Shown here in pieces: positions 24,082-32,270 of a stretch of 64,000 nt of DNA. The DNA lies in NCBI GenBank assembly GCA_965216955.1, contig CBDCGV010000018.1, forward strand, positions 665,571 to 729,570, read 5' to 3'. The DNA is from CBDCGV01 sp965216955 (lineage in GTDB: Bacteria; Bacteroidota; Bacteroidia; Chitinophagales; JADIYW01). The notes beneath the pieces were generated by a model, which was not told the DNA's origin, did no database searches, and was given only the letters and a program-made list of their open reading frames with translations. Made by a program: the position numbers and the translations under genes. Each line of letters starts with the position of its first letter. Position 1 is the stretch's first letter.

Positions 24082-24705
24082 ATGAGCATTGAAAAAGGAT
24101 ATAATATTTGGGCAAATCAATATGACACAAATGAAAACCGTACAAGAGATTTAGATAAAATATCTACAGTAGAAACCTTAAACAAATATGATTTTGAAAG
24201 TGTTTTGGAATTAGGTTGCGGTACAGGGAAAAATACAAAATGGTTATTGGAAAAAGCAAAGCGAATAATTGGATTGGACTTTTCTCAAGAAATGCTAAAT
24301 AAAGCGAAAGAAAAAATATCAGACGAAAGAGTCATTTTCAGAAGAGCAGATTTAACTAAAAGTTGGGAAATTGACAATGAATTTGCTGACTTAATAACTT
24401 GTAGTTTAACTCTGGAACATATAAAAAACTTAAATCATATTTTTAATCAAGCAAATCTGAAATTAAAGAAAAACGGATTATTTTTTATAAGCGAATTACA
24501 TCCATTTAAGCAATACTCAGGGAGCAAAGCCAAATATGAAACTGAAAATGGAACAAAGGAATTAGAAGTTTATACTCACCATATTTCGGAATATATTGAT
24601 GATGCAAAAAATAACGGTTTGGAATTCGTAGAAATGAAAGAATGGTTTGATGAAAATACTAAAAACGGGACACCTAGATTGATTTCCTTTGTATTTAAAA
24701 AATAA
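24082..24705 (+). CDS. Class I SAM-dependent methyltransferase, cassette 20
   Basis: A 207-aa methyltransferase with the Rossmann motifs in order: motif I VLELGCGTGKNTKW (about 41-54), acidic motif II IIGLDFSQEMLNKAKEK, motif III RRADLTKSW and post-motif ITCSLTLEHIKN. The C-terminal part (FFISELHPFKQYSG, TYTHH-like HHISEY) fits small-molecule methyltransferases of the UbiE/BioC style. Substrate unknown. Sole gene of its cassette. Confidence 0.88.
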   Translation: MSIEKGYNIWANQYDTNENRTRDLDKISTVETLNKYDFESVLELGCGTGKNTKWLLEKAKRIIGLDFSQEMLNKAKEKISDERVIFRRADLTKSWEIDNEFADLITCSLTLEHIKNLNHIFNQANLKLKKNGLFFISELHPFKQYSGSKAKYETENGTKELEVYTHHISEYIDDAKNNGLEFVEMKEWFDENTKNGTPRLISFVFKK

Positions 24706-24709
24706 ATAC

Positions 24710-24845
24710 TAATGCCAACACCGTGTATAATTAATTGCGGCTGAATTTCCTACTCGGAAATTCAATCTTATTAATTATCTTTCAGTTACGGCGGAAAATG
24801 ACTCGTGTCCTTTCCCGCAACTAATCATACACAAAACCGTTGTAG
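24710..24845 (+). repeat. attC20 (type G)
   Basis: TAATGCCAAC exactly complements the cassette 20 start GTTGGCATTA. TGCGGCTGAATTTCC and GGCGGAAA arms as in attC18. Closes CACAAAACCG|TT at 24839. Confidence 0.85.
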
Positions 24846-24869
24846 TACATTAAATCATCGCCAGAAGTA

Positions 24870-25888
24870 TTGAACCAAAAACAAAGCATATCATCGCATT
24901 TATTTCGAGCAATACTTAATGCACTGACAAAGGATGAAATTGTTATAAACTCCATTCTAGAGCAGACCAATATTTCTAAAGAACTGTTTTCTGACCCAGA
25001 TTATAGAATTGACCATGAACAAATTCGTCAATTTTGGGAAGTAATGAACCAAAAAGTTCAAGATGAATTTCTTGGTCTTACTTTAGGCTCCAAAATTAAA
25101 GTATCTGAACTTGGTATAACCGGGATGTTCTTTACCTATAGTTATACAATCCGTGAAGCATTAGAAAAACAGATTCGCTACAATAAGTTGCTTTCAGACT
25201 TTCTCAAAATTAGTATCAATTCTAATTCAACATTAGGCAATGAAATCATTGAATTTAAGATTGAAAAAAATCACCCTATACCAAATTATGTTTTACAATG
25301 TCAGGCAGTAATATTAACCAAGACTATTCAGGAGCATAGCAGGCAAAGAACATCAACCAGAAAAAATATGGTTCGATTTCCTGGTGTATCGAAAGATTAT
25401 CTTGAAAAAATTCACTCATTTTTTTAAATGTCCTCTCCTTTTTAACGAAGGAATAAATGCCATTGAGTATAAATCAGAAACTCTTGATTACAAGCTTTTA
25501 CATAGAGACTCCAAAATACTTGAGCATATCGATTTATTGGCAACAAGAAATCTGCATCTTCTGTTGCAAAAAAACTGTTTAACGGAACAGGTTTCCACTT
25601 TGATAAGAAGTTATCTTTATACTTCTAACCAAGTCATTAGCCTCTCTGAGATGGCACAAGCAATTTAAGTGTTAGTGGAAGAACATTACAACGAAGACTC
25701 AAACAAGAATCTGCAATTTACAGTAGTGTTCTTGAAAGTGTAAGAAAAGAGGAAGCTATTAAACTTATCAAAGAAAACAAATTAAACATCAATGAGATTG
25801 CTTGGTTTTTAGGTTATTCTGAAGCAAGGTACATTCGTAAATCAATTTAAAAACTGGGACGGGAAAATCACCTTCCTCATTCAAATAA
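24870..25888 (+). pseudogene. AraC-family regulator with an arabinose-binding-type N-terminal domain, several frameshifts
   Basis: Frame pieces give one AraC regulator of ~335 aa. TTG 24870 opens a sensor half to DYLEKIHSFF. The next frame continues PLLFNEGINAIEY to SLSEMAQAI. A third reads VSGRTLQRRLKQE, then KEEAIKLIKENKLNINEIAWFLGYSEA (the HTH), and the end FKNW-TGKSPSSFK is again split. At least three shifts make it non-functional. It is the first of two pseudogenes in cassette 21 and probably once regulated the hydrolase and pirin genes behind it. Confidence 0.85.
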
Positions 25889-26002
25889 ACAGCGAAAACC
25901 ACTCCTCTGTCGCAATTCCCTAATTTGTTGTCGTCTTATCCCAAGCCTAAGGCTACCTCAATAAAATATCTTTATGTCAATAAATCATAAAAAGATATAA
26001 CA

Positions 26003-26604
26003 ATGGAAAAATTAACATCAAAAAACACGGCAATGCTATGTAATTGACCATCAAGTAGGAACTATGGGATGGGTTCGCTCTGATGATTTAGAACGAATAT
26101 AACTGCATACCACTGTATTGGCAAAAGCCGCCAAGGCTTGGAGTCCTTGGATATAACTTTAGTGCTTACAAGTAGTATGGAAGATGCACCCCAAGGTCCA
26201 CTCTACGAAGATTTACAAAATGTAGCTCCAGAGGCTTATGATAAGAGGATTTTAAGAGGTGGAATTGTTAACTGTTTGGGATGACCCGGCTTTTGCACAA
26301 GGCAGCGAGAGAAACAGGAAGAAAAAATTTGATTATGGCTGGTATTACAACAGATGTTTGTTTGGTTCATCCGGCTATTAGCGCAGTACAGGAAGGGTTT
26401 AATGTAATCGCTATTCCAGATGCTTCCGGGTCACCAACTAAAGTTTCAGATGACCTCGCATTAAGAAGAATGGAAAATGAGGGAGTTGTACTTACATCAA
26501 CACTAACATTATTATCTGAATTGGCATCTGATTGGTCGTCTGAACATGGAGGTAAACTAATCGGGCTAATTACTCAGGAGTATTTACCTCAGATTCTATC
26601 TTAA
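26003..26604 (+). pseudogene. Isochorismatase-family hydrolase, degraded
   Basis: Opens at ATG 26003 (MEKLTSKN) and breaks almost at once. Fragments in other frames still read as the N-terminal IDHQVGTMGW and later LVLTSSMEDAPQGP pieces of YcaC-like isochorismatase hydrolases. The last 107 residues are open and contain the catalytic-cysteine motif AGITTDVCLVHPAISA and IPDASGSP. Multiple shifts and at least one internal stop. Same cassette as the AraC pseudogene and the intact pirin gene. Confidence 0.85.
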
Positions 26605-26659
26605 AGGAATAACTGGTGGGTGTCTTAAAATAAAGACCCCACTATAAAATACAATTACA

Positions 26660-27370
26660 ATGAAAATAACAGAATATCCAAGAGAAGAACGACTTTACCA
26701 CGATATGGGATTTATTGGAATCCATTTCAGCTTTCGTCCTGACTTTCCTCAAGCTAAAAGAAAAAACTTTGGAATACTGTACAATCTGGATGACGCAGAA
26801 ATGACTCCTAATTCGAGAGGTTTTGGAATGCACCCTCATCGAGATATGGAAGTAGTAACACTTTTTTTAGAAGGCGAAGGACACCACGAAGACACCAATG
26901 GAAATATAGGTGTTACGAAGGCAAAAGCTGTTCAACTGATTACCTCTGGAACAGGTATCATGCATGAAGAATATAATTATTCAAAAGAGTTACCCTTTAA
27001 AGGGATACAGATGTTTTTACATCCAAAAAAGAAAGGAATTAAACCCAATTATCAAAAATGGGAATTGTCTCCTGAGGATTACCAAGGAAAGTTGGTAGAA
27101 TTACTTTCCCCAACCGGTAGAGACAAATCACTAAAAATTGCAAATGATTCCTATTTAAATTATGGAATTTTAAATAAAAATAGCGAAACTCTATACACTC
27201 TAAACGATTCTAGCAATGGAACATTTATTAAGGTGATTGAGGGAGAAATTGAAGTGAATGGAGTTACACTACGAAAAAAGGATGAAATAGGAATTGAGCA
27301 GGTAGATGCTATCACTATTAATTCTCTTCAAAAATCTGAAATAATGGTATTTGAAGTACCTATGAATTAA
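26660..27370 (+). CDS. Pirin-family protein, cassette 21
   Basis: A 236-aa bicupin. The N-terminal cupin has the metal-binding set of pirins: GFGMHPHRDMEVVT (two His), GHHEDTNGN, and SGTGIMHEEYN (His/Glu). The C-terminal cupin is more degenerate. Pirins oxidise quercetin-like substrates or act as redox sensors; the substrate here is unknown. It is the only intact gene of cassette 21, 56 bases after the hydrolase pseudogene. Confidence 0.9.
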   Translation: MKITEYPREERLYHDMGFIGIHFSFRPDFPQAKRKNFGILYNLDDAEMTPNSRGFGMHPHRDMEVVTLFLEGEGHHEDTNGNIGVTKAKAVQLITSGTGIMHEEYNYSKELPFKGIQMFLHPKKKGIKPNYQKWELSPEDYQGKLVELLSPTGRDKSLKIANDSYLNYGILNKNSETLYTLNDSSNGTFIKVIEGEIEVNGVTLRKKDEIGIEQVDAITINSLQKSEIMVFEVPMN

Positions 27371-27376
27371 TAAAAC

Positions 27377-27508
27377 GTACTACAACAATGTATAAGAGCA
27401 ACAGCGGCCAAAGTGTAAACTCGAACCGCTTTATGCTTTATTTAGTATCTTGATATCCAAAAGTAATAGCTTTTAGTCCGCTACTGCTCTTATACGAGAC
27501 CGTTGTGC
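27377..27508 (+). repeat. attC21 (type H)
   Basis: GTACTACAAC is an exact 10-base complement of the cassette 21 start GTTGTAGTAC, 2.5 kb upstream. Inner arms GTATAAGAGCA/TGCTCTTATAC pair perfectly. Closes GAGACCG|TT at 27502. Confidence 0.9.
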
Positions 27509-27559
27509 GTAATTTGGAGTGAACAATAAATGTAAAATATCAACATTTCAGAACCTGTC

Positions 27560-28039
27560 CTAGAAATAGGTATTCTTGTTTCTAAACTTACCTCCTGCCA
27601 TCAAAAAATAAAATCGCATGAAACCATCAATTGGCTGAACAGCATCCCAGTGTTCTGTAATTTCACCATTTTCTACTTTCCAAATGTCCATAATATTTAA
27701 GCCTTTCTTTGGATTACCCCTATCCTTTTTAAATCTGGTGGCGTGTGAATGAAGTGTAACGAATGGACCATCAACATATATATGTTTGACATCATATGTA
27801 TACTCAGGATACCTCTTGGCAAAACCAGAGACTACTTCCAGAACTCCGCTTAATCCGTCCACCATACTCTGATTATGTTGTTTATACCTATCGCTGCCGT
27901 ATTTTTTCCTGATATAATCAAAATTGTGATTATTCATAATATTCTGAACAAAGTCTATAACCAATTCAGCATTTTTTAATTCCAGATCAGACCAATTATC
28001 CTTTTTAAGTGTATCTAAATTTATTTTAAGTCCCTCCAT
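27560..28039 (-). CDS. SnoaL/NTF2-like protein, cassette 22
   Basis: A 159-aa protein of the SnoaL-like nuclear-transport-factor-2 fold: LVIDFVQNIMN, YIRKKYGSDRYKQHN, FVTLHSHATRF and the typical WKVENGEITEHWDAVQP end block. Such proteins are small-molecule isomerases/hydrolases or orphan binding proteins. It is one of very few array genes on the minus strand, divergent from the HxlR regulator, and has its own promoter with two palindromic operators. Confidence 0.85.
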   Translation of the reverse strand: MEGLKINLDTLKKDNWSDLELKNAELVIDFVQNIMNNHNFDYIRKKYGSDRYKQHNQSMVDGLSGVLEVVSGFAKRYPEYTYDVKHIYVDGPFVTLHSHATRFKKDRGNPKKGLNIMDIWKVENGEITEHWDAVQPIDGFMRFYFLMAGGKFRNKNTYF

Positions 28040-28078
28040 TTTAATAAGTTTTAAAGATGTTTACATAAATAATTACTA

Positions 28079-28131
28079 ACTTGCATTTTGCAAGTGATAC
28101 AAATATAATTATTTACTTGCAAAATGCAAGT
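28079..28131. promoter_or_regulatory. Paired palindromic operators between the SnoaL-like and HxlR genes
   Basis: Two perfect palindromes, ACTTGCA-TTT-TGCAAGT (28079-28095) and ACTTGCA-AAA-TGCAAGT (28115-28131), with centres 36 bp apart. One covers the -33 element of the minus-strand promoter; the other lies just downstream of its -7 element. They are the obvious binding sites for the adjacent HxlR protein. Confidence 0.8.
28100..28129 (-). promoter_or_regulatory. Promoter of the SnoaL-like gene
   Basis: Read on the minus strand: TTG (28129-28127), exactly 19 bases, TATATTTG (28107-28100), a full match to the Bacteroidota consensus TTG-N19-TAnnTTTG. The palindromes overlap it, so HxlR binding should control it. 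Confidence 0.75.
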
Positions 28132-28135
28132 GTTT

Positions 28136-28540
28136 ATGAAAAAAATTATAAATAGATCAGATTGCCCAATAAGTTTTGCACTCGATTTTTTCGGAGATAA
28201 ATGGACTTTATTAGTCATTAGGGACATTATGTTTGAAGAAAAGCGATTCTACAAGGAATTTCTTAGAGGGAAAGAAGGAATTGCAACAAACATTTTATCG
28301 GACCGGCTAAGAAAATTGGAAAACGCAGGAATCATCAAATCCAAAGTTTATGAAAAGCTTAAGACGCAGAAAGAATATTCACTTACCAAAAAAGGAATAG
28401 ATCTAATTCCAGTTCTAATTGAGATGATACTGTGGTCTGCAAAACATAAAAAGGATTTAGCTGTAACTCAGGATTTTATTGAAAAAGCAACTAAGAATAA
28501 AGAATTAGTTATTAAGACAATATCTGCACGACTCGCTTGA
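28136..28540 (+). CDS. HxlR-family transcription regulator, cassette 22
   Basis: A ~134-aa winged-helix regulator: CPISFALDFFGDKWTLLVIRDI (with the conserved N-terminal cysteine as a possible redox or ligand switch), FYKEFLRGKEGIATNILSDRLRKLENAGII and KEYSLTKKGIDLIPVL. ATG 28136 is preferred because ATG 28124 lies inside the second operator. Predicted to repress or activate the divergent SnoaL-like gene and itself. The cassette carries a complete regulatory unit independent of array transcription. Confidence 0.88.
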   Translation: MKKIINRSDCPISFALDFFGDKWTLLVIRDIMFEEKRFYKEFLRGKEGIATNILSDRLRKLENAGIIKSKVYEKLKTQKEYSLTKKGIDLIPVLIEMILWSAKHKKDLAVTQDFIEKATKNKELVIKTISARLA

Positions 28541-28603
28541 TTTAATTATTAAACGAATAAAAGCTATATTTTAACCAATACATCTATGGCATTAAGAAAA
28601 AAC

Positions 28604-28688
28604 TACACACAACACAGTATAAAAATCATTATCTTGGCTATTCCGTGGCTTCGGGGCCAAGTAGCGCTCTTATACTAAACCGTTGTGC
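28604..28688 (+). repeat. attC22 (type A with enlarged apex)
   Basis: TACACACAAC matches the complement of the cassette 22 start GTTGTGCGTA with one mismatch. The outer type A arms are kept, but the apex has a longer insert (CTTGGCT...GGCCAAG with an added GTGGCTTCGGGG). Closes AAACCG|TT at 28682. Confidence 0.82.
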
Positions 28689-28740
28689 ACAATAGAATCA
28701 ATTACAACTAAAAAATCTTAAAGCAATATAGTCATGTAAC

Positions 28741-29400
28741 ATGCAAGAAATAATAATTGTCGCTTCAGGACATGGACAGATTGGCAAGTTAAACTCGAAT
28801 AATTTATATAAAATAATCGAGTTTATTTCTCCAGATATAATTTTCGAAGAAATTTCTCCATCTAAATTCGGACCAGTTTACGATGGAACATTAAATGATT
28901 CATTGGAAACTTTTACAATAAAGAAATATCTAGAAAAACATTCTATCCAACACTATCCGGTAGACATGGAAATTGATAGTATCGTCCATTCCAAATTGAG
29001 AAATAAGGTTAGTCAATTATTCGACAAATTAGACAACTATAGTATTGAATATAAAAGGGTTGACATTGATCACAGAAAGTTAGTAGAGATTTATGGATTT
29101 AAATATCTTAATAGTAATCATTGTATTTCTATACTAAGAAAGAAGGAAAAACTGAAATTCTATTTACTTAAAAAGATCAATCAATCTGAACTATTTGATA
29201 TATATATTGAATGGTCTGAAATGCTCAAAAAACGTGAAAACACTATGATTGAAACTATTTATCGCTACCATCAAAATATAAATTTTGATAAGGGAATTTT
29301 TATAGTGGGCGCAGCTCACATAAGCTCTATATTAGAAATATTAAACAACTTTAAGAATAAAAAATTCACTCAGATTTTCAAAGTATATAATCCAAAATAA
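28741..29400 (+). CDS. Hypothetical protein, possible ChaN/TraB-type fold, cassette 23
   Basis: A 219-aa cytosolic protein. It begins IIIVASGHGQIGKLNSNN, followed by FISPDIIFEEISP and SIQHYPVDMEID, and ends with KGIFIVGAAHISSIL. A histidine-containing strand at each end and a glutamate after a PDI strand is the pattern of the TraB/PrgY/ChaN (EreA-like) superfamily, but the match is loose. Sole gene of its cassette, starting 58 bases from the boundary. Confidence 0.6.
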   Translation: MQEIIIVASGHGQIGKLNSNNLYKIIEFISPDIIFEEISPSKFGPVYDGTLNDSLETFTIKKYLEKHSIQHYPVDMEIDSIVHSKLRNKVSQLFDKLDNYSIEYKRVDIDHRKLVEIYGFKYLNSNHCISILRKKEKLKFYLLKKINQSELFDIYIEWSEMLKKRENTMIETIYRYHQNINFDKGIFIVGAAHISSILEILNNFKNKKFTQIFKVYNPK

Positions 29401-29409
29401 AGAATTTAC

Positions 29410-29480
29410 TGTGCACAACACAATATAAAAAGCATTAGCTTGGCTAAAGAAAAGCACGCTTTTATACTAAACCGTTATCA
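29410..29480 (+). repeat. attC23 (type A, last clear site)
   Basis: TGTGCACAAC is an exact complement of the cassette 23 start GTTGTGCACA. Arms AATATAAAAAGC/GCTTTTATACT; the apex CTTGGCT/AGAAAAG is partly decayed. Closes AAACCG|TT at 29474. Confidence 0.85.
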
Positions 29481-29568
29481 GAAATAATTCTCATGGTAAA
29501 AGTTTTAAAAAAGAAGATTCAGGCTAATGATCGTCTTTGTAATATAACTAACTGTTTAAACTAGCATT

Positions 29569-30137
29569 ATGAATATATATAAGGTACAGTTTTTCTTAAT
29601 ATTTATTTTTGTTGTTCCTGTTGTAGAAATTCTGATATTTATTCACTAAGTGCGTTCGAAGAAAGTTTAATGGTATATGAAGATGTTGATGAAATTAAGT
29701 TTGTTGATTTTTTTGGTGACACTATATATCTCAATCAATTAAGGTATGAAAGAGGTTTTTGGAAAGAACCAAGTTGTAATGAGTATGAATATATACTGGC
29801 TAAGTTTACTAATAGTTCTAATGAAATGAAAATTCACTTAGAATTAACTCCTGACAACTTTAGCATAGATTTCTTTGCTAAAGATACTATCACCAGTTTA
29901 AAAACAATTCCAAATGGCTATTATAGAATTGCGGGTAACAATACAATTGAGATAATTGATGAAAATTTGCTAACCAATATATCAATCGGGCAATTTAACT
30001 TTGAGAATGTTCTGATTTTAGAGAGTTGTATAAATGGTAAGTCTAGTAGTATAATCTATTCACTTGACAAAGGTATTGAATTATTAGAAGTCAGATTAAA
30101 TAATCAGATAGTCTACTGGTTACGATTGTTAGAATAG
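29569..30137 (+). pseudogene. Lipoprotein gene with a frameshift in the signal peptide region
   Basis: ATG 29569 opens MNIYKVQFFLIFIFVVP, a clear signal peptide, which then runs into a stop. The frame carrying the mature protein opens with CCRNSDIYSLSAFEES and continues from ATG 29670 for 155 aa to 30137. One shift near 29612-29620 separates them, exactly at a likely lipobox cysteine. The mature part is beta-rich and unrecognised. Without correction the product would start at 29670 and stay in the cytoplasm. Confidence 0.6.
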
Positions 30138-30251
30138 AGAAGATAGGCAGTTGGAATTACTTAAAATTCTTTTAAATAATTACGCATATCAATAGATGGC
30201 AGCATATTTCGTATAACCGCATATTATATTTATCATTCATAAGCACAAAAA

Positions 30252-30866
30252 ATGAAAGACTACGAAAAATACAATGACAAACTCTTTTCAAAATGGGCAC
30301 CTATCTATGATGGATTTGAAATAATTTTATCTAACGTAAGAAAGAAAATTACTCAAGAAATAAACCCAGTAAACAAATCTGTTTTGGATGTAGCAACTGG
30401 CACTGGAAGTTTAGCAATTGCCTTAAGCTCAAAGGCAAGAAAAGTTGTAGGAATTGATTTATCATCAAAGATGCTAAATGTTGCAAAGAAGAAAACAATA
30501 AAAGACAATGTATCATTTGTCCAAATGGATGCCACTAAAATGAACTTCCAGGATAATCAATTCGATATTATTACAATAAGTCTGGGATTACATGACATGC
30601 CCATAGAGGTAAGATCATTTGTATTGAAAGAAATAAAGCGAGTATTAAAAAAAGATGGAAAACTATATATTTTGGAATATGACTTGCCTACAAATAAATT
30701 ATTAGGATTATGTTCTTCTTACTTGATAAATATCTATGAAAGTAAATACTATTTAGAATTTATTAATTCTGATTTAGCAAGTTATCTCAATTCATTTGGC
30801 TTTAAGATTGAAAAAAAGACAAATTACCTATTTAAGCATTTACAATTATTATCCTTAGCCTATTAG
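30252..30866 (+). CDS. UbiE-type SAM-dependent methyltransferase
   Basis: A 204-aa methyltransferase: motif I VLDVATGTGSLAIAL (about 40-54), motif II VVGIDLSSKMLNVAKKK, FVQMDATKMNFQDNQFDIITISLGLHDM and the post-motif EIKRVLKKDGKLYILEYD, all typical of UbiE/COQ5-like enzymes. Substrate unknown. It lies between the last clear attC and the array edge; no boundary separates it from the previous lipoprotein gene, so the two may form one cassette or the remains of two. Confidence 0.85.
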   Translation: MKDYEKYNDKLFSKWAPIYDGFEIILSNVRKKITQEINPVNKSVLDVATGTGSLAIALSSKARKVVGIDLSSKMLNVAKKKTIKDNVSFVQMDATKMNFQDNQFDIITISLGLHDMPIEVRSFVLKEIKRVLKKDGKLYILEYDLPTNKLLGLCSSYLINIYESKYYLEFINSDLASYLNSFGFKIEKKTNYLFKHLQLLSLAY

Positions 30867-30996
30867 TATCCAGCACACTCAAGACCACATAAACAATACT
30901 TCTCTACATCACACACATCATCGACAAACCGTTGTCGTTAATAAAAGCAAAGATACAATAGCGGCACTAGGAACTAAAAGGGTTTTATGCTAACCT
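30867..30996 (+). other. Degenerate right end of the cassette array
   Basis: The sequence GACAAACCG|TTGTCG at 30922-30937 looks like the closing half of an attC, but no matching 5' arm complementary to the start of cassette 24 (TTATCAGA) is found. The next gene is dcd on the opposite strand, so this is taken as the array edge. Confidence 0.45.
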
Positions 30997-31533
30997 CTAA
31001 AATTGGTTCTTAAACATCATCGATTCAACAGGCAAGTTTGTTTTTGTAATATATTTAGCTGAACTTTTTTTATTGTAATAGTTTTCTATCTTTCCATCGA
31101 CAGCGAAGTATATTAACTGTCCAATAGGCATTCCTGCATATACTCTGACCGGTTGAACACATGAAATTTCCAGCGTCCAAGAATTGCAAAAACCAACATC
31201 TCCTTTCCCCGCAGTAGCATGTATATCGATACCTAATCTACCGACACTAGATTTTCCTTCTAAGAAAGGAACATGCGCATGAGATTCGGTGTACTCTTCC
31301 GTAACTCCCAGATAAAGTACTCCAGGTTGTAAAACAAATCCATTTTCCCCAATTGCAAATGTTTCTATTCCGTTGTGTTTCTTAGCATCCAGTTCTCTGT
31401 CCTTATAGGTCGCTAAATGTTTTCCCAAGTGAACATCATAAGAGTTAGTTCCTAAACAAGATCTATCATAAGGGTCAATTACAATATCCCCTTTATCAAT
31501 TGCGTCTAAAATACCTATATCTGAAAGAATCAT
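30997..31533 (-). CDS. dcd: dCTP deaminase
   Basis: A 178-aa enzyme that deaminates dCTP to dUTP for thymidylate synthesis (trimeric dUTPase-fold family). Seen: LGTNSYDVHLG near the N terminus, the active-site block EGKSSVGRLGI with the conserved Ser and Arg, and CNSWTLEISCVQPVRVYAGMPIGQLIYF containing the catalytic glutamate (TLE). Usual length. Core gene marking the right flank of the array. Confidence 0.95.
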   Translation of the reverse strand: MILSDIGILDAIDKGDIVIDPYDRSCLGTNSYDVHLGKHLATYKDRELDAKKHNGIETFAIGENGFVLQPGVLYLGVTEEYTESHAHVPFLEGKSSVGRLGIDIHATAGKGDVGFCNSWTLEISCVQPVRVYAGMPIGQLIYFAVDGKIENYYNKKSSAKYITKTNLPVESMMFKNQF

Positions 31534-31574
31534 AAACCGAGCTCTTTGTTAAATTTGACCAAAAATAACAAAAC

Positions 31575-32270
31575 TTAGTTTTCAATTAGCTTATATCCTA
31601 TTCCATGAATATTAATAATAGATAATCTTTCGTCTGGCTTAAGGTATTTTCTGATTTTAGATATAAAAACATCCATACTCCTAGCTGTAAAATAGCTATC
31701 ATTATTCCAAACCTTATTTAATGCTGTCTCTCTTTCTAAAACACTATTTTTTCTTCCAAAAAACAATCTAAGTAGCTCATTTTCTTTAGTTGTTAGCTTT
31801 ATTGCTTCATTTCCATTAACCGCCAACGTCCTATTTTTATAATCTAACTTTGTATTACCTACTTCATAAGAATCATAAATAATCTCCTCCTCTTCTTGAT
31901 CCTCTACTCTCCTTAAAATAGCATTCATTTTTAATTCCAACACTTCCATACTAAAGGGCTTAGTAATATAATCATCGGCACCAATGGTATATCCTTTTAT
32001 TTTATCTTCCTTCATAGACTTGGCTGTAAGAAAAATAATAGGTATTTGATCATCCAATTTTCGGACTTCCTGAGCCATTGTAAAGCCATCCATTTGCGGC
32101 ATCATAACATCTAAGAGGATAATATCATATTCGTCATTTTTATAAGCATCTAAACCTTCCCTACCATTCTTTTTAAGTGTTACTTCGAAAGATTTATGGC
32201 CTAAATATTCTTCTAAAAGTAATCCTAAGTTAGGATCATCTTCGACCAATAGCACATTTTTATTTTTCAT
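31575..32270 (-). CDS. OmpR-family response regulator (RprY-like)
   Basis: A 231-aa DNA-binding response regulator read from the ATG giving MKNKNVLLVEDDPNLG; an upstream ATG at 32303 would extend it into the kinase gene. Receiver domain with the acidic pair E10-D12, phosphoacceptor D54 (LLLDVMMPQMDG) and K in DDYITKPFS; winged-helix C terminus ending RSMDVFISKIRKYL...IHGIGYKL. Overlaps the end of the kinase gene, so the pair is coupled. Confidence 0.93.
   Translation of the reverse strand: MKNKNVLLVEDDPNLGLLLEEYLGHKSFEVTLKKNGREGLDAYKNDEYDIILLDVMMPQMDGFTMAQEVRKLDDQIPIIFLTAKSMKEDKIKGYTIGADDYITKPFSMEVLELKMNAILRRVEDQEEEEIIYDSYEVGNTKLDYKNRTLAVNGNEAIKLTTKENELLRLFFGRKNSVLERETALNKVWNNDSYFTARSMDVFISKIRKYLKPDERLSIINIHGIGYKLIEN

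Larger units (their letters stand above)
1587..30931 (+). mobile_element. Integron-like element: recombinase plus array of 23 attC-bounded cassettes
   Basis: From base 2843 the sequence divides into consecutive units that start with TT after a G and end with a folded site closing in ...G|TT. For most units the first bases and the 5' arm of their own terminal site are exact reverse complements. Examples are TTGTAAGTA with TACTTACAAC, TTAGCCGC with GCGGCTAAC, TTGTAGTAC with GTACTACAAC, and TTGGCAATA with TATTGCCAAC. This pairing is expected only if each unit was once a circle, as for integron cassettes. Six units are non-coding; the others carry one to five genes, almost all on the + strand. 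The right edge at about 30931 is degenerate and next to dcd. Confidence 0.88.

Noticed and set aside
7893..29480. CRISPR array (repeated ~70-nt hairpin elements)
   Set aside because: Repeats are 0.5-4 kb apart with genes between them, are partly diverged, and no cas gene is present. They fit recombination sites, not CRISPR repeats.
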